Of a stretch of 64,000 nt of DNA, positions 27,316 to 36,897 are shown piece by piece. Every line of letters starts with the position of its first letter. Within the stretch, counting starts at the first letter, position 1. The notes below the pieces were generated by a model. The model did no database searches. It had not been told where the DNA came from and saw only the letters and a list, made by a program, of their open reading frames with translations. Source of the DNA: Leptolyngbya sp. FACHB-60 (GTDB taxonomy: Bacteria; Cyanobacteriota; Cyanobacteriia; Phormidesmidales; Phormidesmidaceae); NCBI RefSeq assembly GCF_014695775.1, contig NZ_JACJOX010000017.1:1-64000 (forward strand). Direction: 5' to 3'. The position numbers and the translations under genes are program-made.

Positions 27316-29877
27316 ATGACAGCCCTTGAAGCCCCCCCGACCAAAACCAACCGTCTGGTTTTAACGGCCCCGCTGTCGGGGCTGGTGGTGCCGATAGAAA
27401 CCGTGCCTGACCCAGTATTTGCGCAAAAAATGGTGGGCGATGGTGTGTCTATCGACCCAACCAGTCAGGTGCTGCTAGCCCCCTGCGATGGGGATATTGT
27501 GCAAATCCACAGCGCTAGCCATGCGGTCACGGTGAAGACCGCCGAGGGCATTGAAATTTTGATGCATATTGGTCTCGATACCGTAGCCCTAAAAAGTGAG
27601 GGGTTTACGGCCAGGGTAAAGGTCGGCGATCGCGTTAGATCTGGCGATATCCTGATTGAGTTTGATGCCGACTATGTGGCGCTCCACGCCCGCAGCCTGC
27701 TGACCCAGATTGTGGTGACCAACAGCGATCGCGTGGCCGAGTTCAGACCCGCTAGCGGTATAGTCAACGCCGCCCGCGATGCGGTGCTGGAGCTGGTGCT
27801 AGTTGGAGAAACGACCGCTAGCGAGGCCGAGACCGGACCAACGGTGACCTCCGAGGCCATTGTCATTCCTAATCCGGTGGGGCTGCATGCCCGGCCAGCG
27901 GCGGTGCTGGCTCAGCTGGCGAAAAAGTATCAATCGGCCATTCGCCTGCATCGGGGCAGCGATAGCGCTAACGTGCGCAGCGTGACCACGCTAATGGGGC
28001 TGGAGATTGGCCGGGGCGATACGGTAACACTGGAAGCGACCGGGGCCGATGCGGAGGCGGCGATCGCCGAACTCTCCGCAGCTCTGGGGGATGGCCTGGG
28101 CGAAGAGGGTGCCGTGCCCGTAACCACCGCTGCCGCCAGTATGACCCAAGCCGAAATCTCCGCTCCGGCCCCTCGACCCAAGAGCGACAACCCCAACATT
28201 ATTCTGGGCGTAGCGGCCTCGCCTGGGGTAGCAGTGGGCAACACCTACCGTCAGCAGCGGCAAGCCCTACGCGTTGACGAAACCGCTGACAGTCCTCAGG
28301 ACGAGCACCGCAAACTCGACAGAGCGATCGACCAAGCTGCGCTCGAAATCGAGAGTCTGCGCGCCAAGGTGCAGGGACAGGGCGACCCCAGCAAAGCCGC
28401 TATCTTCGCTGCCCACCAAGAACTGCTTGCCGACCCAGAGCTGATGGATAGCGCCACCAGCGCCATTGACCAAGGCAAGAGCGCCGCCTTTGCCTGGCAG
28501 CAGATCTACACCAGCCAGGCCGACCAGCTAGCCCGGCTCAAGAGCGAGCTGCTGGCTCAGCGGGCCAACGACTTGCGCGATGTGGGCGATCGCGTGCTGC
28601 GCATTCTGACTGGGGTTCAAGCAGAGGCTCTAGTTTTGCCCGCCAACACTATTTTGCTGGCCGAAGACCTCACCCCATCGGATATGGCCAACCTTGACCC
28701 AGCCCGAGTAGTGGGCTTTGCCACGGTGGCGGGCGGGGCCACCTCCCACGTGGCAATTTTGGCCAGGTCGATGGGCATACCGGCGATCGCCGGCATCGAA
28801 CCCCGCATTCTCGAGCTAGCTGACAGCACCCCGGTGATTCTCGACGGCACCAAGGGCCAGGTAAGGCTCAACGCATCTGTAGACGAGTTAGAGCAAACCC
28901 AAGGCCGCATTGCTCGCCAAAAGGCCAAGCAGGCGACGGATCTGGAGCATGCCTTCACGCCCGCCATCACCCAGGATGGGCAGCAGATTGAGGTAGTCGC
29001 TAACATCGGCAGCCAAAAAGATGCTGAAGCATCGCTCAAGGTGGGCGGCGAAGGGGTCGGTCTGCTCAGAACAGAATTTGTGTTTATGGAGGCCAGCTCG
29101 GCCCCCACCGAGGATGAGCAGGAGGTGATCTACGCAGGCATTTTGCGGGTGCTGGGCGATCGCCCCATGATCATTCGCACCCTGGATGTGGGCGGCGACA
29201 AGCCCCTGCCCTACCTACCCATGGCCCACGAAGAGAATCCTTTCCTCGGCGAACGGGGCATTCGCCTGGGCTTCGATCGCCCCGAGTTGATGCGCACCCA
29301 GTTTCGCGCCATTCTCAAAGCCTCTACCGCTGGCAAAGCGCGGGTGATGTTCCCCATGATCGCCCGCATGGAGGAGTTGGATATGGCCAAAGCAGTGATG
29401 GAAGAGGAGCGCCAGAAGCTGGGTGTGCCGCCCATTGAGATTGGCATCATGGTCGAGGTGCCCGCTGCCGCTGTGTCCGCTGAGCGGTTTGCAGAACAGG
29501 TGGACTTCTTTTCCATTGGCACCAACGACCTCACTCAATACACTCTGGCCATGGATCGCGGCCACCCCAAGCTGGCTCCCTATGTGGATGCCCTCAACCC
29601 CAGCGTGCTGCGCATGATCGACCTGACGGTGCGAGGAGCGAACAAGCACGGCAAATGGGTCGGTGTCTGCGGCGGCATGGCGGGCGACCCCCAAGCGGTT
29701 CCCATTCTGATGGGCCTGGGCGTGAAGGAACTGAGCGTCAGCGTGCCAGTGATTCCAGCGGTGAAGGCCCAGGTACGGGCTTTGAGCTATTCCCACTGTC
29801 AGGAGCTGGCGCAGCAGGCGTTGAATTTGGATTCTGCCGCCCAGGTGCGCGATCTGGTGCCCTTAGAAGAGGCGTAG
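27316..29877 (+). CDS. ptsP: PTS phosphotransfer fusion: EIIA(Glc)-HPr-enzyme I
   Basis: About 853 residues carrying three PTS modules in one chain. Residues 14-140 are an EIIA(Glc) domain with the phosphorylated His in ILMHIGLDTV (about residue 84) and the second His in SASHAVTV (about 69). Residues 178-260 are HPr, with the active His in GLHARPA (about 191) and a Ser in VRSVTTLMGL at the regulatory Ser46 position. From about 295 the rest is enzyme I, with the active His in GGATSHVAIL (about 477), the PEP-binding GTNDLTQY, and the Cys in GVCGGMAGD. The ATG at 27316 follows AGGA at a normal distance. With the downstream EIICB it makes a complete PEP-to-sugar chain. Confidence 0.93.
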   Translation: MTALEAPPTKTNRLVLTAPLSGLVVPIETVPDPVFAQKMVGDGVSIDPTSQVLLAPCDGDIVQIHSASHAVTVKTAEGIEILMHIGLDTVALKSEGFTARVKVGDRVRSGDILIEFDADYVALHARSLLTQIVVTNSDRVAEFRPASGIVNAARDAVLELVLVGETTASEAETGPTVTSEAIVIPNPVGLHARPAAVLAQLAKKYQSAIRLHRGSDSANVRSVTTLMGLEIGRGDTVTLEATGADAEAAIAELSAALGDGLGEEGAVPVTTAAASMTQAEISAPAPRPKSDNPNIILGVAASPGVAVGNTYRQQRQALRVDETADSPQDEHRKLDRAIDQAALEIESLRAKVQGQGDPSKAAIFAAHQELLADPELMDSATSAIDQGKSAAFAWQQIYTSQADQLARLKSELLAQRANDLRDVGDRVLRILTGVQAEALVLPANTILLAEDLTPSDMANLDPARVVGFATVAGGATSHVAILARSMGIPAIAGIEPRILELADSTPVILDGTKGQVRLNASVDELEQTQGRIARQKAKQATDLEHAFTPAITQDGQQIEVVANIGSQKDAEASLKVGGEGVGLLRTEFVFMEASSAPTEDEQEVIYAGILRVLGDRPMIIRTLDVGGDKPLPYLPMAHEENPFLGERGIRLGFDRPELMRTQFRAILKASTAGKARVMFPMIARMEELDMAKAVMEEERQKLGVPPIEIGIMVEVPAAAVSAERFAEQVDFFSIGTNDLTQYTLAMDRGHPKLAPYVDALNPSVLRMIDLTVRGANKHGKWVGVCGGMAGDPQAVPILMGLGVKELSVSVPVIPAVKAQVRALSYSHCQELAQQALNLDSAAQVRDLVPLEEA

Positions 29878-29963
29878 GGTGCATTCGGCGGCAATGGCTG
29901 CGCGCAGTGTCGATCCCCTTTGCCCCGCCAATGCACCATCTTTGAGAACTCAAAGCACCGTAG

Positions 29964-29980
29964 GGTGGGCACCGCCCACC
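29964..29980. repeat. Short GC-rich hairpin between the two PTS genes
   Basis: GGTGGGC at 29964-29970 and GCCCACC at 29974-29980 form a tight stem with a three-base loop. Hairpins with a GGTGGGC/GCCCACC core are common dispersed repeats in cyanobacterial intergenic DNA. It lies in the 388-base gap between the PTS fusion gene and ptsG; I see no other feature in that gap. Confidence 0.45.
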
Positions 29981-30265
29981 ATGGACTACGCAGTATTCAG
30001 ATCAATTGCTTGTAGGAAAGCGCGGCGCACGATTGAGGACGAAAGCCAAGCCTACCGCTGGGGCCATTTCGCTGGCCCCAAACCCCCGTCGAGAAGGGCG
30101 TTCCGCCTCCCTTCACCCCACGGAAAGGATTAGCTGATCATCGGTTTAAACCTCTGTTCTGCCAATGGATCGGTAAGAAACATAAGCCCTGCTATGTCGG
30201 CTCCTTTTCTTAACTCCATCACCCATCCACCCCCTTACCCCCTACCCCCCACCCCTTAACCCTCT

Positions 30266-32119
30266 ATGAAAATCAAAGAAACCTGGAACCACGCCTTCGG
30301 GCTGTTGCAAAAAATGGGGAAGTCGCTCATGCTTCCCGTGTCGGTGCTGCCGGTGGCGGGCCTGCTGCTGGGCTTGGGCAGCGCTCGCCTGATTGAGCTG
30401 CAGCAGATTGAGCAGGGCGTTCTCACCGACCCGAAGTTTTGGTGGCTACCGGAGTGGCTGGCCGCCATTATGAAAACGTCTGGGGACGCCATTTTTGCCA
30501 GTCTGCCGCTGATTTTTGCGATCGCCGTGGCGATCGGCTACACCGGCAACGATGGCGTCTCGGCCTTAGCCGCCACCGTGGGCTTCGTGGTGTTTCTCGC
30601 CACCCTGGGCACCGTTGCCCTCGGTATGGGCTTAGAGACCAAGACAGTGCTAGGCATTCCCACGTTGGATACGGGGGTGTTTGGCGGCCTGATTATGGGC
30701 TGCATCGCCGCCTATATGTTCAACAAATTCTTTCGCATCAGCCTGCCCCGCTACCTGGGCTTTTTTGCCGGTAAGCGGTTTGTGCCCATTATCACCGCCT
30801 TTGCCGCCATTCTTACCGGCTTGGTGATGAGCGTAATTTGGCCGCCCGTCGGGGCTGGCATCAACAGCTTCGCCCAGGCAGCAGCGGAGGGCGGCAATGT
30901 GCCCCTGACCGTTGCCCTCTACGGCTTTATCGAGCGCTTGCTAATTCCCTTTGGTCTGCACCACGTCTGGAACGTGCCCTTCTTCTTTGAGATTGGCTCA
31001 TTCCAAGACCCGATTACTGGGGAGACCGTGCGGGGCGACATTGCTCGCTTCTTTGCGGGAGATCCTACAGCAGGGATTTTGGGTGGGGCCTACTGGTTCA
31101 AGATGTTTGGGCTGCCGGCGGCTGCGATCGCCATCTGGCACAGTGCCAAGCCAAAAAACCGCAAGCAGGTCGGCGGCCTGATGATTTCTGCCGCTCTGAC
31201 CTCTTTCTTAACCGGCATTACCGAACCGATTGAGTTCTCATTCTTATTTGTCGCCCCGCAGCTCTTTGCCATCCACGCCGTGCTGGCTGGGTTTGCCGAT
31301 TGGCTGTTTGTCACCCTGGGCGGACGCATGGGCTTCACCTTCTCCCACGGGCTGATCGACTTTGTGTTGTTCAACAGTTTGGGAACTCGGGTTTGGCTGA
31401 TCCCGGCTCTGGCTCCAGTATTCGTCGCCCTGTACTACTTCATCTTCCGCTTTGCCATTCGCCAGTTTAACCTCATGACCCCAGGCCGCGAAGAGGATGT
31501 GGATGCAGATGAATCCACCGCCGTCATCACCGGAGACAAAGCTGCAATGGCCAAGGCTCTGGTACTGGCCTTTGGGGGTCGCAGCAACATCAAAAACCTG
31601 GATGCCTGCATTACCCGTCTGCGCATCACCGTAGATGACATGGCTAAGGTCAACGTCCCGCGTCTAAAGGCCTTGGGAGCTTCTGGGGTTTTGCAGATGG
31701 GGCAGAATGCCCAGGCTATTTTTGGGCCGCAGTCTGACAACCTCAAGACCGATATGGCCGACTACCTCAAAACCGCAGGCCCAGAAGCCGATGTAGTGGA
31801 GGTACCTGCCACAGGCTTTGTGGGTGAAACCACCCCTGCTGTGGTCAAAGTTTCCCCTGACCCCCAAGCTACCGAAAAAGCCGAGGCCATGGTTATGGCT
31901 CTGGGCGGGGCTAACAACATTCGCACCGTTGACTCCGTTGCCCTGACTCGCTTGCGGGTAGAAGTAACCGACCCCCTAGCCATTGACGAAGCTGCACTCC
32001 AGGCCGCTGGAGTACAAGGCATCATGCGGTTACAGAATGACGTGCTGCATCTGGTGACTGGGCTTAACGCCGAACAGTACTCCGCTGCGATCGCCCAGCG
32101 ATTGGCTGCCAAGGTGTAG
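30266..32119 (+). CDS. ptsG: Glucose-type PTS permease EIICB with a second, degenerate EIIB domain
   Basis: 617 residues. The EIIC membrane domain (about 1-400) closely follows Pts[47 protein letters not shown] and [15 protein letters not shown] are all visible. An EIIB domain follows at about 425-502 with the phosphorylated Cys at 448 in DACITRLR. A second EIIB-like domain at about 535-617 keeps TRLR but has Ala559 at the Cys position (SVALTRLR), so it cannot be phosphorylated there. The similarity favours glucose as substrate; GlcNAc is the main alternative. It follows the EIIA-HPr-EI gene on the same strand after 388 bases. Confidence 0.92.
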   Translation: MKIKETWNHAFGLLQKMGKSLMLPVSVLPVAGLLLGLGSARLIELQQIEQGVLTDPKFWWLPEWLAAIMKTSGDAIFASLPLIFAIAVAIGYTGNDGVSALAATVGFVVFLATLGTVALGMGLETKTVLGIPTLDTGVFGGLIMGCIAAYMFNKFFRISLPRYLGFFAGKRFVPIITAFAAILTGLVMSVIWPPVGAGINSFAQAAAEGGNVPLTVALYGFIERLLIPFGLHHVWNVPFFFEIGSFQDPITGETVRGDIARFFAGDPTAGILGGAYWFKMFGLPAAAIAIWHSAKPKNRKQVGGLMISAALTSFLTGITEPIEFSFLFVAPQLFAIHAVLAGFADWLFVTLGGRMGFTFSHGLIDFVLFNSLGTRVWLIPALAPVFVALYYFIFRFAIRQFNLMTPGREEDVDADESTAVITGDKAAMAKALVLAFGGRSNIKNLDACITRLRITVDDMAKVNVPRLKALGASGVLQMGQNAQAIFGPQSDNLKTDMADYLKTAGPEADVVEVPATGFVGETTPAVVKVSPDPQATEKAEAMVMALGGANNIRTVDSVALTRLRVEVTDPLAIDEAALQAAGVQGIMRLQNDVLHLVTGLNAEQYSAAIAQRLAAKV

Positions 32120-32156
32120 ATTTATCTGCTGAACTGCGCGGTTCTGTCGGGCTACT

Positions 32157-32192
32157 AGGGTGGTAGGGGTTTGCGATCGCCCCTACCGCCCT
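32157..32192 (+). repeat. Strong hairpin with HIP1 loop after ptsG
   Basis: AGGGTGGTAGGGG at 32157-32169 pairs with CCCCTACCGCCCT at 32180-32192 (12 Watson-Crick pairs and one G-U). The loop contains part of the HIP1 octamer GCGATCGC. It lies 37 bases past the ptsG stop and could stabilise or end the transcript; there is no T run after it. Confidence 0.55.
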
Positions 32193-32807
32193 ACAAAATT
32201 CATAGCAAATTAGCGTTTCATCAATTCAGTGTTGATGAAGGATTTTTTATGTCCCACGCGCTACTCAAGATAGTCTTCGTTGTCGGGTTTGGCAGGTAAC
32301 GGTAGTGCATCTTTCCACCCGTGCCGCTCGGGTCAGCGAGCAGGTATCAGTAAGCTACGACGGGCAGTGGGGCCGTGGCATCTGCGCTCGTTCTGCCACA
32401 CCGCTGTAGTGCCACAAAAAACCCCAGCCGTCCAAAGCTAGGGTTGTTAGGTTAAATGGCTGATTCGACGATTTGATTTAAGGTTTTGATTTAACGGTTG
32501 GATTTATGAAATGCGTTAGTGGTGCTTTTGCCCCAGTCGCTAACCTTGTCTTTTGGGCTTAACCCGCCGACACCAGTCAGTGAACTATGACATTGGCAAC
32601 ACTGCATAAAGCTTATGTTAGCTCAACATTGTCCGCCGTTACACAGACTACGTTTAAGTAAATCTATAGAGCGGCCCGGCAGGCTCTATCTAATCTCAAC
32701 CAAGCGCAGAAAATCCAAGCCTATCTCCTTTGTGCCCTGGAGCTGTGAGTAGCAACCTGCCAATTTTTCATCAGTAAATTTGTTACAGCCCAAAGTTAGT
32801 AAAACTC
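32193..32807. other. Long non-coding interval with a minus-strand terminator-like hairpin
   Basis: About 615 bases without a credible gene. At 32411-32446 a stem (GCTAGGG-type arm at 32437-32443 against CCCCAGC at 32422-32428, one mismatch) is followed on the minus strand by a T run (32415-32421), which resembles an intrinsic terminator facing left. It lies about 360 bases beyond the cryptochrome stop, so a long 3' untranslated region or a small minus-strand RNA is possible. A 7-bp stem (ATAGAGC 32666-32672 / GCTCTAT 32683-32689) lies in between. Confidence 0.4.
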
Positions 32808-34265
32808 CTAACCGATTTCGCGGGCAGCATTATAAATTGCTTCATTGGCCTGCACTGACTTGTGCAAATCCACCATCGGGCGCGGATAGTCAACACCGAG
32901 GGTAACCCCAAAGCGCTTTTGCTCTACCGGCTGAAGTTTCCATGGCTCATGCACCTTAGCTGGGGGGACATCTATTAATTCTGGCAACCAGTGCTTCACG
33001 TAGAGGCCGTCGGGGTCATAGTCCTTCGACTGCTTAGGAATGTTGAAATAGCGAAAGCCTCGCGCGTCGTTGCCAACTCCGGCGGTGTAATTCCAGTTGC
33101 CGTAGTTACTGCATGGGTCGTGGTCGACCAGCAGCGACTCAAACCACTCAGCCCCCATGCGCCAGTCAATACCCAGATTTTTGGTCAGAAAGCTAGCGAC
33201 ATTCTGTCGCCCTCGGTTCGACATAAACCCGGAGTGAGCCAGCTCACGCAGGTTGGCATCCACTAATGGAAAGCCTGTTTCGCCGTTGCGCCAAGCGTCA
33301 AAGCGAGGCCGGTCCTGATTCCAGTCGATCAGCAGCCCCCGCAAACCAGAGGGGTAAAATACTTTGTTACTGTGCTTGGCACAGATAAAGCGAAAGTAGT
33401 CGCGCCACAGCAACTCAAAGACCAGCCAGTAGGTGGAGTCGTTGCGAATGCGCTCAGCCTCGTAGGCTTGCACCGTCTCGTACACCCGGCGGGGCGAGAG
33501 GCAACCCATCGCCAACCAGGCCGACAGCTTTGAGGAATAGTCGGCCCCCACCATGCCGTTGCGGGTCTGCTTGTAAGTCTTGAGGCAGTCGGCCTCCCAC
33601 ACGTAGTGGTTGAGGCGAGCCAGGCCAGCCGTTTCGCCTCCCTCAAAGGTGAGCACGGCACGGCTGTCAGGGTTTGGGGCTTCCAAGCCAAAGTCTGCCA
33701 GGGTGGGCAGGGTGCCAGGGTTAACCTGGGGCAGGGGCAACATTTTTGTGGGCGTGGGTAGGGCTACATCCACCGTGCTGTGCTGTTCCACCTGTTTGCG
33801 AAACTGGGTAAACACTTCGGGCAGGCGGCTGATGGCAAAGGGTAGGTTGTCGGGATGGTAGAGGGTGGCCCCCCAGCACACCTCCGTTTTGCAGCCTATA
33901 GCTGCTAGTTTGGTCTCTACCGCCCGCTCCACCCGTAGTTCTTCAGCGGTGACTTCCTCGTGCCAGTAGACGGCCTCAACGCTGTGGGCTTTCACCAGCT
34001 CTGGAATAATGTTTTCGGGATGGCCCACGCGCACGACGAGGTCGCTGCCCAGGGTTTGAAGCGATCGCCGCAGATCCGCCACACTCTTTAGCAAAAACTG
34101 CGCCCGATAGGCTCCCGTTTTGGGAAAACCAAAGGCGGTCTGGCCAAACTGACGGGGGTCAAAACAATAGAGAGGAATAATCGGCTGACCGGCTCGCAGC
34201 GCCTCATTGAGAGGCTGATGGTCGTGGAGGCGGAGGTCGTTGCGAAACCAGACGAGGGTAGTCAT
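32808..34265 (-). CDS. DASH-family cryptochrome
   Basis: 485 residues, normal length for cryptochrome DASH. These flavoproteins bind FAD and a folate antenna and repair or sense UV damage in single-stranded or looped DNA. The N-terminal photolyase domain starts VWFRNDLRLHDH. The FAD-binding half contains YSSKLSAWLAMGCLSPRR, LLWRDYFRF, GFPLVDANLREL, GFMSNRGRQNVASFL and the DASH hallmark YGNWNYTAGVGNDARGFRYFN. It is a single minus-strand gene. The full set of motifs makes an active photoreceptor or repair protein likely. Confidence 0.95.
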   Translation of the reverse strand: MTTLVWFRNDLRLHDHQPLNEALRAGQPIIPLYCFDPRQFGQTAFGFPKTGAYRAQFLLKSVADLRRSLQTLGSDLVVRVGHPENIIPELVKAHSVEAVYWHEEVTAEELRVERAVETKLAAIGCKTEVCWGATLYHPDNLPFAISRLPEVFTQFRKQVEQHSTVDVALPTPTKMLPLPQVNPGTLPTLADFGLEAPNPDSRAVLTFEGGETAGLARLNHYVWEADCLKTYKQTRNGMVGADYSSKLSAWLAMGCLSPRRVYETVQAYEAERIRNDSTYWLVFELLWRDYFRFICAKHSNKVFYPSGLRGLLIDWNQDRPRFDAWRNGETGFPLVDANLRELAHSGFMSNRGRQNVASFLTKNLGIDWRMGAEWFESLLVDHDPCSNYGNWNYTAGVGNDARGFRYFNIPKQSKDYDPDGLYVKHWLPELIDVPPAKVHEPWKLQPVEQKRFGVTLGVDYPRPMVDLHKSVQANEAIYNAAREIG

Positions 34266-34464
34266 TGGCGCATGGTAGGGGCAGTTAGGAGTGATAGAAC
34301 TCCCCGATTTCAGCTCTGTCAGGGCACCATCTCAAAGCAAATGCCTTCTCAAAATGTCCTAGAAGAGCTGATTTAGCCAAACGGGCCGTGATCTGTTTAA
34401 CGACAGAGCTGCTTTATTAAGTATTCTAAAGAACTATCCGTTGTCGTGCAGGAGATTCGCATCT

Positions 34465-34926
34465 ATGGCTATCAAAGTAGGGGACATGGCCCCCGATTTC
34501 ACGCTGCCCAACCAGGCGGGCGAGTCCATTGCCCTAAGCAGCTTTCGGGGCCAGAAGGCGGTGGTGCTGTACTTTTACCCCAAAGACGATACCCCTGGCT
34601 GCACCGTAGAATCGTGCTCGTTTCGCGACAGCTACGCAGACGTGGTGGCCGTGGGGGCCGAGGTCATCGGCATCAGTAGCGACTCGCCTGACTCACACAA
34701 AGCCTTTGCCCAGAAGCACAATCTGCCCTTTACCCTGGTCAGCGATCGCGGCTCTGCGGTGCGCAAGACCTACGGCGTGCCCGCCACCCTGGGGCTACTG
34801 CCCGGTCGAGTCACCTACGTCATCGACAAAGACGGCAAGGTACGGCATGTTTTTAATTCCCAATTCAACCCCAAGGGCCATGTAGAGCAGGCCATGGGCA
34901 TTCTCAAAACCCTACAACCCGCCTGA
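34465..34926 (+). CDS. Peroxiredoxin Q/BCP
   Basis: About 153 residues from the ATG at 34465, which follows AGGAG. Thiol peroxidases of this type reduce H2O2 and alkyl hydroperoxides with thioredoxin. The peroxidatic and resolving cysteines sit in TPGCTVESC, the PrxQ spacing of four residues, near residues 45-50. The thioredoxin-fold opening [15 protein letters not shown] is typical. The stop is one base from the start of the next gene, the NuiA-like inhibitor, so the pair is almost certainly one operon. Confidence 0.93.
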   Translation: MAIKVGDMAPDFTLPNQAGESIALSSFRGQKAVVLYFYPKDDTPGCTVESCSFRDSYADVVAVGAEVIGISSDSPDSHKAFAQKHNLPFTLVSDRGSAVRKTYGVPATLGLLPGRVTYVIDKDGKVRHVFNSQFNPKGHVEQAMGILKTLQPA

Positions 34927-34927
34927 T

Positions 34928-35341
34928 ATGGACCTGCAACCTGAGCACTATGAACTAGCGATCGCCCTATCGGCCATAGAAGGCGCAATGGCCGGTCTTT
35001 GGTATCCCAGTGAAAGCGATGCCCTGGTCTCCCTAGTGATCTACGCCGACCCCCTGCCCGATACGGAGGCCTTGGCCCAAAAGCTGGGGGCGGGGGAGGA
35101 GAACCTCGAAATTCGGCCCGCTGAAACTTTTTTTCGGCCGGTGCTCAACAACCCCTACTGGGCCAGTGAGCAGGGCGGTCACCTAGCGCAGAAATTTGCC
35201 AATCTCCGTGATGTGCTAGAAACCCACCTAGAAGATCTCCAGAGCATTCGTGTGGGTGTGGGCAATGTGACGTTATATCTACTAGGGCGGCATTCTAGCG
35301 GCTGCTACCTTGGGGCCTGCACCCACGTCGTCGAGACCTAG
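34928..35341 (+). CDS. NuiA-like nuclease A inhibitor family protein
   Basis: 137 residues. It shares the layout of Anabaena NuiA, which blocks the sugar-non-specific nuclease NucA: a YPSESD loop near residue 28, an acidic ETFF segment near 64, a helical middle and the C-terminal YLLGRHSSGCYLGACTHVVET with the family-like VVET ending. No signal peptide is visible, matching an intracellular inhibitor. No nuclease gene is adjacent; the gene instead follows the PrxQ-like peroxiredoxin with a one-base gap. The family call is from recalled sequence pattern. Confidence 0.75.
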   Translation: MDLQPEHYELAIALSAIEGAMAGLWYPSESDALVSLVIYADPLPDTEALAQKLGAGEENLEIRPAETFFRPVLNNPYWASEQGGHLAQKFANLRDVLETHLEDLQSIRVGVGNVTLYLLGRHSSGCYLGACTHVVET

Positions 35342-35394
35342 CCACTCCGGTCAGATGACGGTAGCCTAACGGTAGCAATCAAGGCAATGTATCT

Positions 35395-36843
35395 ATGGCT
35401 TTCCAAACCCCAGACTGGGTGAAGCACGCGGTCTTCTACCAAATTTTTCCCGACCGGTTTGCCCGTACCCAGCAGCATCTAGATGACCCGGCGATGGCTG
35501 TGACCTTAGAACCGTGGGAGACGCCGCCGACGCCCTTTGGCTACAAGGGCGGTGACCTCTGGGGCATAGCCGAAAAACTCGACTATTTGGCAGATCTAGG
35601 GGTTACAGCCATCTATATGACGCCGATTTTTCAGTCGGCCTGCAATCACCGCTACCACACCCATGACTATTACCAGGTTGATCCGCTGCTGGGGGGCAAT
35701 CCGGCTTTTTTGGATCTGCTAGAGGCTGCCCACGCCAAAGACATCAAAGTGGTGTTAGATGGGGTGTTTAACCACTGTAGCCGCGGCTTTTTCTTCTTTA
35801 ACGACATTCTTGAAAACGGCCCCAACTCTCCCTGGCTGGAATGGTTTGAGGTGGGGGGCTGGCCCCTGTCGGCCTATGACGGGTCGCAGCCCGCTAACTA
35901 CCGCAGCTGGGTCGACAACCGGGCTTTGCCGACCTTTAAGCACGACCACCCAGCGGTGCGCGAATATCTGATGCGGGTGGGTGAGTATTGGGTGCGTCAG
36001 GGCATTGATGGCTGGCGGCTCGATGTGCCCTTTGAGATCAAAACCGAGGGCTTTTGGCAAGAATTTCGCGATCGCATCAAGGCCATCAACCCCGAAGCCT
36101 ATATCGTTGGCGAGGTGTGGACCGATGCCAGCCAGTGGCTCGACGGCACTCAGTTCGACGGGGTGATGAACTACATGTTCACGGGGCCAACCATGGCGTT
36201 TGCGGCGGGCGATCGCATCCGGATGGATCTAGTCGAAAAGCCCCACTACTATCCCTACCCCGCCCTAGATGCGGCGGGTTATGCCGAAAAAATTCAGCAG
36301 CTGCTCAAGCTTTACCCCTGGGAGATTCAGCTGACCCAGCTCAACTTGCTCTCTAGCCACGATGTCGCTCGCATTCATTCGGTGGTGGATGGGGATGACG
36401 CTAGCATGGTGCTGTCTACGGTGCTGTTGTTGACCTTTCCAGGAGCGCCAAGCATTTACTACGGCGATGAGGTGGGGCTACCGGGCGAGCTAGACCCCGA
36501 CTGCCGCCGTACCTTTCCCCCTGAAAAAGAGTGGCACCTCGATCTATTGACTATTCACCGGGAGCTGATTGCGCTGCGCCACCGGCACCTGGCCCTGCGC
36601 ATCGGCACCTACGATGTGCTGCACGCCGAGGGCCATGTCTATGGGTTTAGTCGCACGCTGGGGAGCGATCGCATCATTGTCATTCTTAACGCTGGCGAAG
36701 AGAGCGTGCCCCCGATCTCGACCGATACCTTAATTTCTAAGGGGCAAACCGTCCACGAGGTCTTTACCTACCACGGGGCTACCTGGACCCAGGACAGCCT
36801 AACGCTGCCCTCGCGATCGGCGGTGGTGGTGACAGCAGAGTAA
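35395..36843 (+). CDS. GH13 alpha-glucan hydrolase (neopullulanase/cyclomaltodextrinase type)
   Basis: 482 residues, no signal peptide, so cytosolic. The GH13 conserved regions are present: VVLDGVFNHC (region I), DGWRLDVPFEI with the Asp nucleophile (II), IVGEVWT with the acid Glu (III) and LLSSHDVARI with the stabilising Asp (IV). The opening VFYQIFPDRFA and YHTHDYYQVDP are typical of neopullulanase-like enzymes. It probably trims maltodextrins or cyclic glucans from glycogen metabolism. It lies 53 bases after the NuiA-like gene. Confidence 0.9.
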   Translation: MAFQTPDWVKHAVFYQIFPDRFARTQQHLDDPAMAVTLEPWETPPTPFGYKGGDLWGIAEKLDYLADLGVTAIYMTPIFQSACNHRYHTHDYYQVDPLLGGNPAFLDLLEAAHAKDIKVVLDGVFNHCSRGFFFFNDILENGPNSPWLEWFEVGGWPLSAYDGSQPANYRSWVDNRALPTFKHDHPAVREYLMRVGEYWVRQGIDGWRLDVPFEIKTEGFWQEFRDRIKAINPEAYIVGEVWTDASQWLDGTQFDGVMNYMFTGPTMAFAAGDRIRMDLVEKPHYYPYPALDAAGYAEKIQQLLKLYPWEIQLTQLNLLSSHDVARIHSVVDGDDASMVLSTVLLLTFPGAPSIYYGDEVGLPGELDPDCRRTFPPEKEWHLDLLTIHRELIALRHRHLALRIGTYDVLHAEGHVYGFSRTLGSDRIIVILNAGEESVPPISTDTLISKGQTVHEVFTYHGATWTQDSLTLPSRSAVVVTAE

Positions 36844-36897
36844 GGCGAAAGGAATCCCGTTGGCTGCACCATTTCACTAGGCCACCGACCCGAGCTT

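Noticed and set aside
29879..30133. 84-codon open frame between the PTS genes
   Set aside because: Composition is unlike protein, and it is built over a dispersed hairpin repeat.
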